Shown: one piece after another, positions 36,961 to 50,049 of the stretch | Position numbering within the stretch: position 1 is the first letter of the stretch | How the letters are laid out: every line of letters starts with the position of its first letter | From: Anoplopoma fimbria | Taxonomy: Eukaryota > Chordata > Actinopteri > Perciformes > Anoplopomatidae | Direction: 5' to 3' | Length of the DNA: 64,000 bases | Assembly: GCF_027596085.1 (NCBI RefSeq) | Contig: NC_072467.1 | Coordinates: 2,777,361-2,841,360, forward strand | The notes under the pieces: model-generated | Told to the model about the DNA's origin: nothing | Databases searched by the model: none | What the model saw: only the letters and a program-made list of their open reading frames with translations | Made by a program: the position numbers and the translations under genes

Positions 36961-37860
36961 ATTATGTTTTAGGAATGTCTGTAAGTCAGTCGATAAGAAT
37001 CTCTTTGCAGATGTTGTAATGGACGTCTTTATTACTTGGCCTTCACAATAACCTAATCAGAGAGGAGATTTTGTTTTTATGTCGAGACCTAATCACAAAG
37101 CGCCCTCTCCCTTTTTTTTTTTTTTTTCTGTGTGTTTGAGTTTGTGTTTTCTGCAGATGAAAAATGTAGTCGGCGGTGTGTTGCACTGTAGCTCGAGCAG
37201 AGCAGAGAGGGAACCCAGGTGTTGGAGTGTTTTTACTGCCTCTGTAGAGAGGAAGGGTGGGAGAGCGAGGGCAGATGACCTGGAGGGGGTTCAGAATCAA
37301 GGGCCGTGCTTGGGAGACCTTCACAGCCTGCCTCAGGGGGATACAGCCACTGCTTATCTCTTCCTACACTTTTACTTCTTTTTTATCCTCCTCCACAGCA
37401 CTGCTTTCATTTCCCTTTCCTCTCGGTTTAGGAGGACGAGCACTCCGGCATTATTTCCTACCAAACGCCAGCCATTGTATTATCTGCTGACACGCATTTT
37501 TCTAAGAGTGGAAATGCTCCTTTCTCCTCTTTTACAGCAAATATTTGAAGCCGGCTGGATTATAAATCTTACTGTTGAAGCACTCTGGGATTAGTGTGTC
37601 TTTAATCATTTAATGAGTCCTGGCCAATTTGGAGCAAAGCACACACACATGCACACACACAAGACACCCCTACAAAGACACAGTATTATCATGATGACAT
37701 TAATGGTTCTACACAAGACCTCTTTTCTTGTATTCACTTTGAAAGCCCAGTTACAGTGGCTCTCTGCCCGTAGTGACTACAGTAGGTTTTAATCCTCCTA
37801 CAGTATATGACAGGCTTGCCCTCACCTTGCCCAGCACTTAAAGAAGCAATCTTTCAAAAA
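36961..37860. other. Intergenic sequence with a T16 tract
   Basis: T16 at 37112-37127 is followed by a CTGCAG (37152-37157) that resembles a splice acceptor. The following text has a 171-codon frame (37079-37594) with no domain. I do not call an exon. Confidence 0.38.
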
Positions 37861-38100
37861 GTCCCCTTAAAGCCTATGTGAATGTACATCCGTGCAGAGG
37901 AGAGTGCAGTATGCTGATGGAGAATGGGCCCATTCCTGATGTAAATGAAGAGATGCATATCAGTGTTAATCCATTGCTTTGTAGTCACGGCCATACCCAA
38001 AGTCTGTCTAATTTCCCTCACACTCCCTTTTGCAGCCAGAAGTGTATCGATCGGCAGTAATTGAAGTGTACTTGATAATCCGTGAGGCAACAGGGGAGAG
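37861..38100. promoter_or_regulatory. Candidate cis-regulatory block
   Basis: Complex 240 bp. A cluster of TAATTG (38058-38063), GAAGTG and CTTGATAATCC lies within 25 bp and resembles NK- and bicoid-type sites. Confidence 0.33.
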
Positions 38101-39230
38101 GGAGACCCTCAACTCTCACATCGATGCACAGAGAATGGGGCTGTGGGGTTGTGTGTATCTGAGTGTGAGTGGTGCAGGGGTGGGCGGGGGGGCTTTCTAA
38201 TGTATGGGCGGGTAAGGCAACACCCCCCTCACGGCTTCTTCTCAGCTGATTAAACTCATTGAGAGTCAGACAAGTGGAACAAATAGATATAAAGGTTTGC
38301 CTGGCAGCTTACAGCCATTCAGATTTCTTCATTGAAACCGCAAGCACCACATCTACATGGCCCGCTTTATGCTAACATTAAGCAACTGGAGTGTCTGTTT
38401 TTGAAACGAACCATACATTATGCGCCGCAATTGCTCAGATATGTCAGGTGGAAACTTTAAGAACATGAATAGACACATTTTCTTTTAGGACGATTAAATA
38501 TGCAGCACACAACCAACTGAAATGTCAGGGATTTCTTTTAAAAAACACAATAGCCTGAATGTGTTGTTTGCAGTGTTGGCTAGTGATGTTGTTATTCATC
38601 ACAGTGTTACTTTGTTACTGCATTCATTTGGATTAAAGCAACATTAACAATGTAAGAAAGTGTTTACTTTTGCAATAAATCAGCCAAAATATTTGAATTT
38701 TAACAATTGTGAAATTAGCATTTTTCTCCTTCCCCCATCACTAGATTTGTTATCATCATAACAGGTTGGCCTGATTTTCATAACCCTTCTTGTGTTTGCA
38801 ACCTGTTGTATAATAATCATTTTTACATTCTGTCAACCTCTTGCCTGTCTTTTAAAGTAGGGCAAGAAACATGTGTTAGACTGTTTTATTTGTTATTAAG
38901 CAATAACATAGATGATTAAAACTAAAGAGAAACAATATTTGTGTTCTGCTATCTACACAGATCTGATGGCTAGTTTAAGATAAGTTCTGTCAATAGTTTT
39001 AGAAATGGTTTGTTAGGACAATTCAGTTATAAGTTAATTAGAATTAATTATCATATTTGTAAGAGACCAATAAAACTTTTGAATCATCATGGTAAAATGT
39101 TACTTTGCAACAACAAACTTCTCACAAACCCTGTATTGCACAAGCTACATCAACAATATATGATGAGAGTTTAGTCATCTCTTTGGGGATGTGATGCAAG
39201 TGTAATATAACAGATTATTAGGCATCAAGC
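38101..39230. other. Intergenic sequence
   Basis: AT-rich after a short G-rich patch at 38170-38200. No gene. Confidence 0.42.
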
Positions 39231-39375
39231 AGCACTTGATGACAAGAAAAAGCTGGCATCGTCAAGTCTGAGGCAGAATGATTATGGGCTCTCTGCGGAT
39301 GTGGGAACAGTTACTAGACGGCTGGTGGCGTAATGAAAGGCACGCAGATTAAAGATGATTAAGAAAATGTCTCAA
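39231..39375. promoter_or_regulatory. Candidate cis-regulatory block
   Basis: Short island of balanced sequence ending in CAGATTAAAGATGATTAAG (39345-39363), with two GATTA words, in AT-rich surroundings. Confidence 0.27.
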
Positions 39376-39511
39376 CTGTAAATGTTATGAGATGATATTG
39401 AGATAGTGAAAGTAATATTCTTACAATGATGATTATGACTATTATGACTATGTCTAGTTACATAATAATGGCTTTGCTCTGCTAATGATGTTGATGACAA
39501 AAATGATGGTG

Positions 39512-39575
39512 TCTATCAATCAATCTATATAAGTGTGTCTATCAGTCTATCTGTTTATCTATCCGTCTGCCCTAA
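39512..39575. repeat. Imperfect (TCTA)n-like microsatellite
   Basis: Degenerate run of CTATC, TCTATC and CTGTC units, directly visible and broken by several substitutions. Confidence 0.75.
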
Positions 39576-40140
39576 TTTAGGCTACGAGAAGATAGAAATA
39601 GAAATAGTTAGCTTAGCTCCCCACAATGCATTGATGTAATTTGACTAAATGAAAAAGTACTTTACGGTAGTTTCATCATTTAGAGGTCCACATGATTTAA
39701 TTGCTCCAGGCTTGGAGCGTCCTTTTACATCTTATTTATGTCAACTCTGTTGTACCTATTCACTCCCGCTAAAGAGATTATAAACTTAAGGCTCAGATAT
39801 TCAGGTTTTCATGATTTTTCCTATTAAACTTTATTCACAGTGAGGCTGTATTTTATTTATAGTCTACTCATTATGAGAAATATCAAATTGAGAATCATGG
39901 AAAAGACATAAAATAAAGCCAATTGAACCGTTGTTTATATAATAAAAAAATAAAATAATAAAAAACACCAACAAAATGATCTTTTAGTATATTGATGATC
40001 TAGGCTGCAGACCAAATTATCCAAGCAAATAGGTCTAATTCCTAAACAGGGTAATTAACACTTATCTTGATTATTGATATTTTTTGATATGCTTCATTAG
40101 CATAGTGATACTATAGTTGGGCATTATTGAAATAATATCC
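39576..40140. other. AT-rich spacer
   Basis: A-rich simple sequence near 39940-39975. No gene. Confidence 0.45.
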
Positions 40141-40990
40141 CTTAACCACACCTTGTCAACGTCTTTACACCCAAACCTCACGCTTTGGAGACACACCTGC
40201 TTGCACACACTCACACACATACGCAGAGGGAGAGAGAGAGATGTTTCACAGAGTGTCTCAGCCTGCAGAGAAAATAAGAAATAACCATAACTCCTTCCAC
40301 TGCCAGCCTGCCCTGCATGACCCCTGTTTTAAGTGGGTAGCAGGTAATTGCTGAGGCAGTGTTACCCATCAGCCTACAAGTCAATGTGTGCCTTATGTGT
40401 CATCTCTATTTATTATATTCTGCACGCTCCCTGGGCCTTGGTAATCAATTTCACAAGGATACAGGGCTGATATCAGCTGCCGTGCACATTATGAGGCAAG
40501 CCCTCCTCTTATCAAGTGCAGAATTGCCGGCTAGAGGTCATGAACAGATAAACAGGGATGTAACACAACTCCCCCCCCACCCCGATCACCTGCCCCCCAG
40601 TGAACACAGAGGTGGGAAGGTGATGTTGTGAGGGGCGTACAAAGAACAAAACACCCAGCAAGGAAAAGGTTGTGACCCTTGTAAGGTGCCTCTCGTTACA
40701 CCCCACCTTCAGAATTTCATCATCAGTGCCTCTGTCTGCTTAATAATTCGGAAGCTCCCGTCTCATCTCGTCTCTTGAGTCAGCGTATGTGTGCGGACGT
40801 GGGTGTGCGCATGTTTGTGTGCGGCGCGGGGGTTATGAGGCCTGCAGACACCCTCTCTCTGATTATCTCCGAGCACTCTTTGCAGACCTTTATAGACCAA
40901 CCACAACTCCATCAATCATTTGCCCTGCCTTCTTACTCCTCGGGCTGCACCATGTCTCAGCTCACCACCGTTGGGCTAATATTACCTAAA
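40141..40990. promoter_or_regulatory. GC-richer noncoding block, possible regulatory DNA
   Basis: About 850 bp clearly less AT-rich than the neighbours, with C8 near 40571-40578 and CpG-bearing text at 40783-40830. Short frames on both strands are side effects of composition. It could contain one or more conserved elements. Confidence 0.27.
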
Positions 40991-41590
40991 GCTGTGTCTG
41001 TAGTAGTATGCACCGACTAAACGTCTGAAATATAGGGGTTTGAGTTTTACATATTCATAATGTTTGGAGGGCAGAGAAAGAACCAGATGTACTTAAATCG
41101 ACCTCAGAATTGGACTACTAATTATTAATATTTTTCCCTCCATCAGATCGATTTAGTTGCAGAAGTGAGCTCTTAGGCAGCCACTATTGGTGAGAGAATT
41201 AAGAACCTATGTTTAAACATGTGTGCAGCTCTGAAGGAGAGATGTCAGACTAAGAAAGTGTTTATCCAGATCATTTGTGGTCAGTGGACAAGTCGTGCAG
41301 TAGTAGAAATGTCATGCAGTTGCATCAGCCTTAGTAAACATTAATTATGAGTCCATCTTTGTTTACTCATCCCTACACCCCACATTGGCAGCTGTGCATA
41401 TTTGCCAAGAGGATTGGATCTCCATGTCACTATATTTTGGTGATGTGCCTTTACTATCGACCTTGTGTATTTGAGGAAAGATGTTTCCTATTAATCGCTA
41501 AACGGGTCAGCACGGGGATAGACGTTTAAATACTGAAATACTAAGTAAAGAATAGAGGGGTTTTTTTAAGTCACTTTTGTATTTTCAATA
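40991..41590. other. Intergenic sequence
   Basis: No supported feature. Confidence 0.4.
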
Positions 41591-41860
41591 TACAAAGTTT
41601 AGCTGTGGTCACCTGCCTTTTGTTGTAGACATGTGTCTGGCTCCCTCACCCTGCCCCCGCCGCACAGCTGACCTTGCACAGCCTTTCCAGGCCAAAGACT
41701 TGATGAGTGTTTTTTTAGCCCATCCCCCAACATCCCTCGGCATGTGCACTGCACATCCGCTCTGTCATTAAACCCTCCACCCATGGCTTTAGGACCCAAC
41801 CATATGGTGCAGCTAGTGGAGTGTTGCAAGAAAGGCTCGGCTTTGGTCATAATCTGATGA
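41591..41860. promoter_or_regulatory. Candidate cis-regulatory block
   Basis: Balanced to GC-rich sequence with a CAGCTGACC word (41664-41672), a GTGCACTGCACAT dyad (41745-41757) and a CCATATGG palindrome (about 41800). The opposing short frames are not coding-like. Confidence 0.28.
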
Positions 41861-43100
41861 ATCTTTCTCAGAAAAGAGGTTTTCTATGATGACATCACAA
41901 CCAATCGTCTGGACAACAATCTCCGCTGCTGTGTTTGTGTGTGTGCATATTTTGTGTGTTGTGCATGCATGTGGCTCTCGGCACACATTTAAAGTGACAA
42001 ATTAAGAAGCATGACAGAAATCCTCAAGAGACACGCATGTGACATACAGCAGAGCTAAATTTGTGCTAAATATTCCAATGGATAAATTGCAACGCTCTTT
42101 ATCCATTATTTAGTAAGATATAAAAAAAGACTTCATGCAACACTTTTTTACTTCAATATTTTTTTTATTAATCTATAAGTGTCTTGACTAACTGACCACA
42201 TAGACTTATGCTAATAATATTGATTGCCCTAAAGAACATACTAAACAGTTTAAAAGCCCTGGTACCTTGTGCAAGATGAAAGGTTGCCCTTGGAGTCGTT
42301 AGAGGCATGTTCAATAGCACCACGAACAATAGTTGCCAGTTTCACAGTTAAGACATGACCAGTTGTCTGGCAACATGTTTAGTATGCAGCAAGCAGAGCG
42401 TATCGCACACAAAGATGGAAGAGATTTTCTGTGGCTCACACAATCCAAAAGAAGCTATCAATTCCCTGACATAAGAGTGAATGGATATGGTTGATGTCCA
42501 GGCGATGTTATCGGTATCCAGATACTAAATCCATGAGGGAAGCAAGGTTCATGCTTGTACGGCCCGAGAGAAAACAGTGTTTAAATGAAAAGCATGCTCT
42601 TTGTCGAGTTATCATGTGTCTGTGAGTGGGAGAGAGAGGAGGGGGGGCTGTTATATAATGCTGAACCATTTTGTTATAGTTTTGCGTAGGTCACATTGTG
42701 ACATCTCTGGACTGACAGATGTGCTTATTAAAAAAAAAAAAAGCCTGTTCAAATTTGGTAAATCTGGTATTTCATAGGCCACAGTGCTGCGTTATCCAGT
42801 TCATGTAAGGTCATGTCAGTTATTATCAGAGCAGAGATTATTTTCAATATTATTACTCTGTTTATAGCGACCTTCTGACCCAAAAGGGCAGAAAACCAAA
42901 TGTGGTCACAAAACATAAGTGCATTTCCCCTTGGAAATTTGAAGGAGTGTAATATCAGACGCAGCTTAAGGAGAGAGAGATTTTCATTCGTGATTTGAAA
43001 TCTGTACAATTAATACAGATTTAATTATGCTGCATTGGTAACTGAAACATTTTCACAGCCTTAAAAAATAACTTTGGTCTCCCTTTTCCAAAACACTACT
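41861..43100. other. Intergenic sequence
   Basis: Mixed sequence with a short GT run (41932-41945) and A-runs. No gene or recognised repeat. Confidence 0.4.
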
Positions 43101-43625
43101 AATGATTTTGTGGGCTGTAAGTTTCAAAGCTGCCTTTCACAAAGTTCACAGAGTCCATCCACACATAAAAAGCACACTAGTGTTTAGTCTAATAGGCCTA
43201 GAGGCCTCTTGACTTTCTCATTTAGCTCTTTTGTGTATGTCAGAGTAAGGGGGCAGAGGGGGAACATGGGGCCTTAAGCAGTAATTTCACCAAAGTGAAG
43301 TGTATTGCAGATGGGAATTATTAATTTGTATCTGCTTTGCCTCAGTCCTACCACTTACCGAAGAGGGGAAAAGTGTCATTCTATTCAATTTTTGTGTTTC
43401 TGAAGTCTCTGGTCTCGAGCACAGCCTGGTCCAGGGTCGCGAGTGTTAAATGTCAAGCCTTGTAGTGAGCTGTCAAAGAACAGAATAGGCCCGGCATGAT
43501 TGATGACTGGAGAGCCTGAAACCAAAACCTCCCAATTGCAAATGCTACCTTGCGTCAGTCTTCTTACCCCCCGCTTTCTCACTCCCGATAGTTGCTCACT
43601 ATAGGGCCAGGGCAGCTCCCACATG
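43101..43625. promoter_or_regulatory. Candidate cis-regulatory block
   Basis: Complex sequence, most GC-balanced at 43400-43620. An 81-codon minus-strand frame there has no domain. Confidence 0.25.
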
Positions 43626-43637
43626 CACATTCTCTCT

Positions 43638-43655
43638 CACACACACACACACACA
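43638..43655. repeat. Short (CA)n microsatellite
   Basis: About nine CA units, directly visible. Confidence 0.9.
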
Positions 43656-44290
43656 AGCACAGTTATGCTTCACAATACTAGCATTACTAAAAAATGTATT
43701 TTCTGCTCACAGTCAGGAGTTGTTTTGTATGCGTGTGGACCACTCCCTTGCAAAGTCACAGAGCGTTTAATCCCACCAAAGAAAAGTAAACCACCGCTTT
43801 CATCTCAGTAGGTTTCGCTTTTTTGACTTAGTTGACATTTGTTGTAATGGGGAGTTGCCAGAATCTAGAGGATTGTGAAATAAGTTAGACAATAAGTTGG
43901 GAGTTCTGAGCTGAGATGACAAGATTATTAATGGCTCAGGCTAGTCCGTACTTAGCCCCATGCATATTCAGTGGAACCATACAGATGGGCTTCTGGCTGT
44001 GAAAAGTTTTCTGCTGTCTGCTATGGGTCAATTAGTCTTCTGCACAACATCTTCATTTTTGTCAGTTCGCCTAAAAGAATCCACATAGTGAAGTAAACAC
44101 TTTAAATAAATAATATTAGTCGCACAAATTTAAGACACTATATATATATATATAAAAAAAGCATGGATTTAAATAAGTAGAAAGACAAATCATGTGCTTT
44201 AATGTTGAAAATCGCCTGAGGGCGCTCATATGTTCAGTGTAATTATTAACTATTGATGGCCCATGGAATCTAATACAGTGCAAATATTTT
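43656..44290. other. Intergenic sequence with a short TA run
   Basis: TA run at about 44139-44153. No gene. Confidence 0.42.
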
Positions 44291-45140
44291 TGCCTGCTAG
44301 CCTGTGACAGCTTTAACAAGGAGCACTTCTGATGAAGATATCTCCCTGAACACAGAAATGATCAAAGACTGTCATAGCATTACAATAGTTCCATTTGTCC
44401 TCCTTGGCAGGGACATACATCCTGCTTACCGGATGGTTAATCACAGACTCCCTCTATCATCTTCATCAGGATTGCCTGTGGTTTCGGGGAATGTGTTAAA
44501 ACGTGGTCACATTTCTTTATCTGCCTTTTCTCCCACCGCCACTCACTTGTCCCCCAGATGCTATCTACTGCTCAAAGCACTGCCTATTTAGCAAATCAAC
44601 GAATTATCTTTTTCAACCCCTCAACACACTTATTACAATTCATCAAAGCTTTACTTGTTCTTTGAGGGAGAAAAAGGCACAAAGTACGACGCAGTGGGAC
44701 AATTGTTGTTGTTGAGCCATATGATACTCCTCCACATGTCAGTCTGAAGTCGCCTATTAAAGCAGGCATCATTTCACTCACCTGAAGCAGAGAGCGGAGA
44801 GGCTGTGAAATCACAGCGTCAGAACAGCTCAACACCTGCCAATCTGACCCGCAGTGACAGGCCACGCTCCTCTTGCCCACGTTAATAACACAGATAAACA
44901 TAAAGCTAAATACCAGGCCATGCTCCGTTACCTTTTATGTGGTTAATAATGATTGGCTTTTTGCTTCACTACGCCAGAGGGATCACAGTACTCTGGAAGG
45001 ATATCAGAACGTTAGTCCCCCAATAGAAATCCTGCTCTGTTCCTTTTACCCTCCACGCATATATAATTGTATTGTGTTCCCTCTCCGCGCTACCTGCAAC
45101 CTCTGTGGAAATACCAGACACAATATTGTTTGATATGCAT
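44291..45140. promoter_or_regulatory. Complex noncoding block, possible regulatory DNA
   Basis: About 850 bp of balanced sequence directly upstream of the first 71-bp duplicated element. It includes GGTTAATAATGATTGG (about 44941-44956). Short overlapping frames on both strands argue against coding. It may hold conserved elements. Confidence 0.3.
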
Positions 45141-45211
45141 TTAAGTGCCTTGGCAAGGGGCTGCAGTGGGACTATTTGACTATGTATGCAGAACATATAC
45201 ATTAGTTGTAG
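45141..45211 (+). repeat. 71-bp duplicated element, copy 1
   Basis: Identical over 71 bp to 51214-51284 and in the same orientation. It contains the dyad CCTTGGCAAGG (45148-45158). Beyond the 71 bp the two copies diverge at once on the left, and after about 10 partly matching bases on the right. It does not match any repeat I recognise. Confidence 0.97.
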
Positions 45212-45283
45212 GTGTTTTTTTAAATGACACTAAAAGACAAAAACTGATTCAACTGTTGCATTTATTTATTAATTTCTTTAATA

Positions 45284-45440
45284 TTTTTTTTTAGCTTTAT
45301 TTAACCAGATAAGTCAATTGAGAACCAATTCTCATTTACAATAACGACTTGGCCAAAAAGGCAGCATCAGGAGGCAAGTTGTTACAATTAAAACATAGAA
45401 ACATCTCAATTAATCTCATACAAAAAATCAGAACATATTA
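45284..45440 (+). repeat. Dispersed teleost repeat, degraded
   Basis: 'gctttatttaaccagataag' (45294-45313), 'tcaattgagaaccaattctc' (45314-45333), 'atttacaataacgacttggc' (45334-45353) and 'aaaggcagc' match a repeat common in teleost genomes (consensus 'ctttatttaaccaggtaagtc', 'cctggccaagag.gcagc'). The 3' limit is approximate. Confidence 0.7.
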
Positions 45441-45660
45441 TTATAATATACATAATATTGTCTGTAAAACCTAGTAAATGTTATGCAGTGATTGTATTAT
45501 GTCTCAGCTATATTAAGTCTTATTTGTGTTATTAAACTTTGCTTTTTGACACAACTTAAAATCAGGCATGATTCAGTAATAACAAAAAAAATTGACGCTC
45601 AAATGTTTGACAGTTTAGTTAATGCAGCGTGATTTGTTTAACTAACAGTCCCACTGAAGA

Positions 45661-46110
45661 ACCATATTTTACAGCTTGACATTTAAAAGGGTGGAATTGA
45701 GGGTCGTTAAGGGGCAGGGGATGCGGGCAGACGTCTGCAACTGTTTGTTTACCATACTGCTCATTGGTGTCAGGCTTCCTGACATTCTTGTACCTTATCT
45801 TCACTGCTCCGAAGTCTGCACAACTGGTGCCAGTGAACTAGGGGACGTGAGCGGGGTCTACTTCCATGGCACTGCAAAGCACTCACACCGGGACCGAGTC
45901 CAAAAGAGCCAGGCTTGTGCTTTTGAGGAGTCGGGGGTCAGGAGAGATTAACCCGTGTGATCCAGCAGCGCTCGGAGAAATTTGACTGAGTGTGGATCAG
46001 AGGTGCTGCAGAGGGCAGTGCAGGCCGGAACAGGTTCAGCCCCCGCTTGCTTATCCTCGGGCCCCACTGTCGACAAAACTCCCTTTGGTCAAAGCGTGCT
46101 GAGAGTGGTG
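45661..46110. promoter_or_regulatory. Candidate cis-regulatory block
   Basis: GC-richer block with several CpG and complex sequence. Frames of 91 codons (+) and 68 codons (-) overlap it and show no domain. Weak support. Confidence 0.27.
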
Positions 46111-47921
46111 TAAAAAAAACGTGTTTACAATTGGAAGAGGTCAAGGACTTGAGGACAGATAACTATTAACAGAATAATGCAACAGTCATTCAAAAGACAA
46201 GGCAGCGTGGATGTTGATTTAGAGCGGAGGTGCAAATCCTCTCAGGAGATTATGTCACTTTATCAGTTTATCACAACATTTCAAAAATATTATTATATTA
46301 AAATAGATAGATAAGCAAGGTGAAACTTTAATGTTTCATGTTCCAGAAGATGATCAACACAAATAGTATTAATTTACAGGTTAGAACAACATACATAAAT
46401 CACAACAGGATGGAGACAGAACACTGTTCCATAGATAATGCATTGAACTGACCCCCTCAGAACAGTATGTTTAAGCTGCTGCTTGCCAATGTGTAATGGT
46501 TTCCTTGTCTTCTCCATTCTTCATCATTTTACTGTATTTAAATATAGACTCAAAGGCACATGTGAGCCAGCTGGCAGGGGTGATAATCTCCAGACCTTGA
46601 AGTATTCTTTTTTCCTTTTTTTTTTCCAAACACACTAAGGATCAATTACACATGCCTGAGTAAATAGGTGACAAAAACACAGTGGAGTACTTCGCCCTAT
46701 AGATCGACAGGGCAGCTGCGAGGTTGTCAGTCACGACGATGAATAGTGTCGAACTTCTTTGAGGTCTTTGCCTTCTTAAAGGCCCGTGTTCAGACCAACT
46801 TGGATCGCTCTGTATCCATGCAGAATAACATCTATGAAGCATAGTTTTCTACTTTAGTGTGAATTGCATCGCTATAATAGCCAGTGGAGGAAAAAATGTA
46901 TTTCTTCTTCAAATTTATCGAACATTCCCCTGCAGGATTAGAATGGAACTGCAGTAATGCCAGCGAGAACTAATGTATTTTCCCTGTGTTTCCAGTGGCT
47001 GACAGCTAGGACTGACATCTCCCCTAAAGCAGTGCTGACCCCCATCCTTGCCCAAACCTGTCTAAACATACTATCTTCACATTGTTCCAGGGGTTAGCAA
47101 TGTGAAGCAGCTGTTTCCCTGTATATGAGTTCAGTCTGAGCTTCACCCTTCAACACCCCCCCCCTTTACTCAGTCTCTCTCACACACAGATACAAACACA
47201 TAAAAACACTGTTTCTGTCGTCCTCACACACTCCTCTCTATTAAGATGCTGTGTCCTCTAATGTACTGCAGCTCAGGCCCTTAAGAGCAATTATTGCTTC
47301 AAGTCAGACATTATTAAGACTTGATCAATGAAGGAAATTTAGATAAATGTAGAAGGGTAAAATAGACATAGAAATGACAATGTAACTTATAAATATAGGC
47401 AAGCATAAGGGGTGATGTTTTTTTCTGCCTTCATCTTTAATGTGAAAAATAAATAAACGTATCACTTTATTCTTAAATGCTTAATATAAAAAAAAAACAA
47501 GACCCTCCATAGAATGCTATGCCATAAAGTAATATTTCCTTCTTTTATATTTTCTTCCATTGTCTACAAATGTTTTAAGCAGCAGCTTTCCTATTTCCTT
47601 ATTTCTCAGGCTAAAGATGTTGAAATATATTCTCAACACTGTTTATGTTTCATGCAGTGCGGCCCTTTGCTTTTTGTTGCAATCCTGCATGAATTCATAT
47701 TAAATGTGACTGCATCCATCAGCACCTCTTTGGCAGCACAGTTGTCTGGCTCTCGGTGTTTAATCTATTAAAGTGCACCCGTGCCTTTTTCCATGACATT
47801 GAGAATCTGAAACTGGCTTCGAGCTGACATCATGTTTGAGGATCATCCTTCCTTTGACACGAGCATACTCATACCTCCTTGGCTTATTGGTGCCGTGACT
47901 TTAAGGTTATTGAGCAGGGTT
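46111..47921. other. Intergenic sequence with scattered complex patches
   Basis: 46640-46830, 46930-47110 and 47690-47890 are more balanced and could hold short elements. The rest is AT-rich or simple sequence (C9 near 47157-47165). No gene. Confidence 0.38.
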
Positions 47922-47941
47922 TTTGTTGTTGTTGTTGTTGT
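47922..47941. repeat. Short (TTG)n repeat
   Basis: About six TTG units, directly visible. Confidence 0.9.
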
Positions 47942-48570
47942 CGCATAATCTTTTTGTTAAAATGATTATGGAATTGTACTGGAATTGTTAAATGTGGTCT
48001 AAATTACAAGAATATTAGGAATAGTAATATACTCCCATATTCTGCAAGAAAATGATGTTGATAACTGTTGTAGATCAGCTACACATTTTACTTAAATGCA
48101 GTAAATAAAAGTTGATATGCTTTGATCTGACTCATGTAAATGATACAATAACATCATATTTCCTCAAGCCAATAACAGCTACTTCTTTGTTACAGATCGT
48201 GTATACATTGCTAGTTGATGTTATATAATTGAACTTGTTCACAAAGGATGCTTTCCTCACAAACATCCTGTGTCTGTCAGGAAGTAAAGCACTTGCAGAT
48301 TAAGTGATAGAAAAAAAAAAAGTATGAATTCTTATGAATGAGGCCTCCCGTTGTAACATGAAGCATCATTATCATTGTACACTCCAGTGCAGGCACAAAA
48401 CCATAGCAATGACTACTTACCTGCCAAAGGTGTCACCAAAATCATGATATACTGGATTCTTGCACATTGTCTTATTATGTAGAAGTCTGCAAGGAAACAC
48501 AAGTGAAATGGAAACTCTCATAAATGATTCCACTTGACATTATTTTACATTAAAGCTTGTTGTATTTGCA
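47942..48570. other. AT-rich spacer
   Basis: No recognised feature apart from an A11 run near 48311. Confidence 0.45.
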
Positions 48571-49140
48571 TCTGCAGAACAAAAGGAACAACTGCCAGTG
48601 ACGTGATTAGCTTAAGCAATGCTGTAACACAGAGAGAAAAGAAAGCGGCAGTAGCTGGTACTTTAAAGTGTCAGAGTCTTTGTAGCAATGACTAGTTTAT
48701 GATGCTGATGTCAAGCATCACACTCAATGAGGCCTTTGTCCCAGGCTGAGACCAGGGCAGTGGGAAAACTGCCCACTCTTAGTCGGCAGGCCCATCCATC
48801 TTTCCATGAGGCCTCTCCATCCCCTTTGCACCAAAACTCTTGTGTATTAAAGATCTCTTGGGTTAATGCGCTGGAAAATTGGCTTGCATTTTTATTGGCG
48901 GAGGCCAGCTAAATGAAAGAAAAACAACTCTTGGAGGGTAGAAGAGGACGAGAAAAATATCTGGAGGAGTGATTGTGGAGGGCAGGCCCTAAAGACTTGT
49001 TTCTTTCGACTTCAATAAAAGAGAACCTTGTGTCCGACATGCCAGAGATGATCTTGTGCTCGGGCAGAGTGTAGCTCCATCCATTTATCATTACCGTCAT
49101 AACCAGCGGTTGTTACTGCTTAAGTATTGACCCGGTCATG
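48571..49140. promoter_or_regulatory. Candidate cis-regulatory block
   Basis: A long complex island with a SOX-like AACAAAAGG (about 48578), GTGATTAGCTTAAGC (48603-48617) and two inverted CCAAT words (ATTGG at 48878-48882 and 48894-48898). The 61-codon frame across it is not protein-like. Confidence 0.33.
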
Positions 49141-49330
49141 ATGTCTGTAATAGGACATAAGAAATAAATCAAAAGAGTGAGAATATTCTATGTTCATCCT
49201 GTTTCACCTCTACAATCAAAGATTACATGTTAAATTAAACAACACCATTGTTTTTTTTTGGGAGGGGGGGTATTGTAAATCTATAAAAATCTGCTATTTG
49301 CTCGATTGAGATGTTTACCTCCAAGGGTCT

Positions 49331-49745
49331 ACTTGACAGATGCAGACTGCATGTGTCACCTACTGCCTCTCATTCGTTTTGATGAAGGAGCTTAAGTCAA
49401 CCCTCAGCGCGGCACACATCGGTGCGATCAATGAGCGTGGAGTGACTGACCTACTGGACACATTTATGGGTGTGGGAGGCTAATTAGGAACCACTTCCCA
49501 GGCTTGGGAAGACAAGCCCACAGAGCAGCTGCTGGTCAGCACTGGACTCCTATCCGTGGGTCAAATAGGTGGCAGCTCGTCACGGACAGTGACACAGCTA
49601 TAGGTCTAGAGAGGCCAATTTACTTAATGGCTAGCCCGGGGCTGGGGACTACCAGTATTTCTTTACTTGGACACTTGTAGATGACAGTGCAAGAGCCAAA
49701 ACGATCCACTCTATCACAGCTGGTCTCACAGGAGAGCCATGACCG
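49331..49745. promoter_or_regulatory. Candidate cis-regulatory block
   Basis: Complex sequence with GC-rich patches and a central TAATTA (49481-49486) in GGCTAATTAGG. It shows sharp compositional contrast with the AT-rich flanks. Confidence 0.35.
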
Positions 49746-49991
49746 GAGCCTTTTTGTCGGAGAATCTTTTGTCTTTAAAAGTCAATGTAATGAAGTGCAA
49801 TGTTGAAAGTTGTGATGAAAAGTTATTAAATTGTTTACATTGATTCAATTCTATATTAAGCATTATAATGTTTAAAAAGCATTGTAATGATTTGTGGTAA
49901 AAATGGTGTAAGGATGTCAGCATGTTGATAGTAGCTCCAGAGGGCTTTGTGTCAAATGTGGTCATTGACATCAGCAATCCTAACTGTAACG

Positions 49992-49996
<5 letters not shown>

Positions 49997-50024
<28 letters not shown>
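49997..50024. repeat. T28 homopolymer
   Basis: Uninterrupted run of 28 T. It could be the poly(A) tail of a minus-strand retroinsertion, but I recognise no element attached to it. Confidence 0.97.
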
Positions 50025-50049
50025 CACGATCATGCCCCTGAGGGTCAAA

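Noticed and set aside
37079..37594. 171-codon frame and a T16 tract followed by CTGCAG resembling a splice acceptor
   Set aside because: The polypyrimidine tract is simple sequence. The frame begins with poly-Phe from the T run, and no donor site or domain supports an exon.
49997..50024. T28 as a tail of a minus-strand processed pseudogene or SINE
   Set aside because: No recognisable coding or SINE sequence on the side where the body would lie, and no clear flanking duplication.
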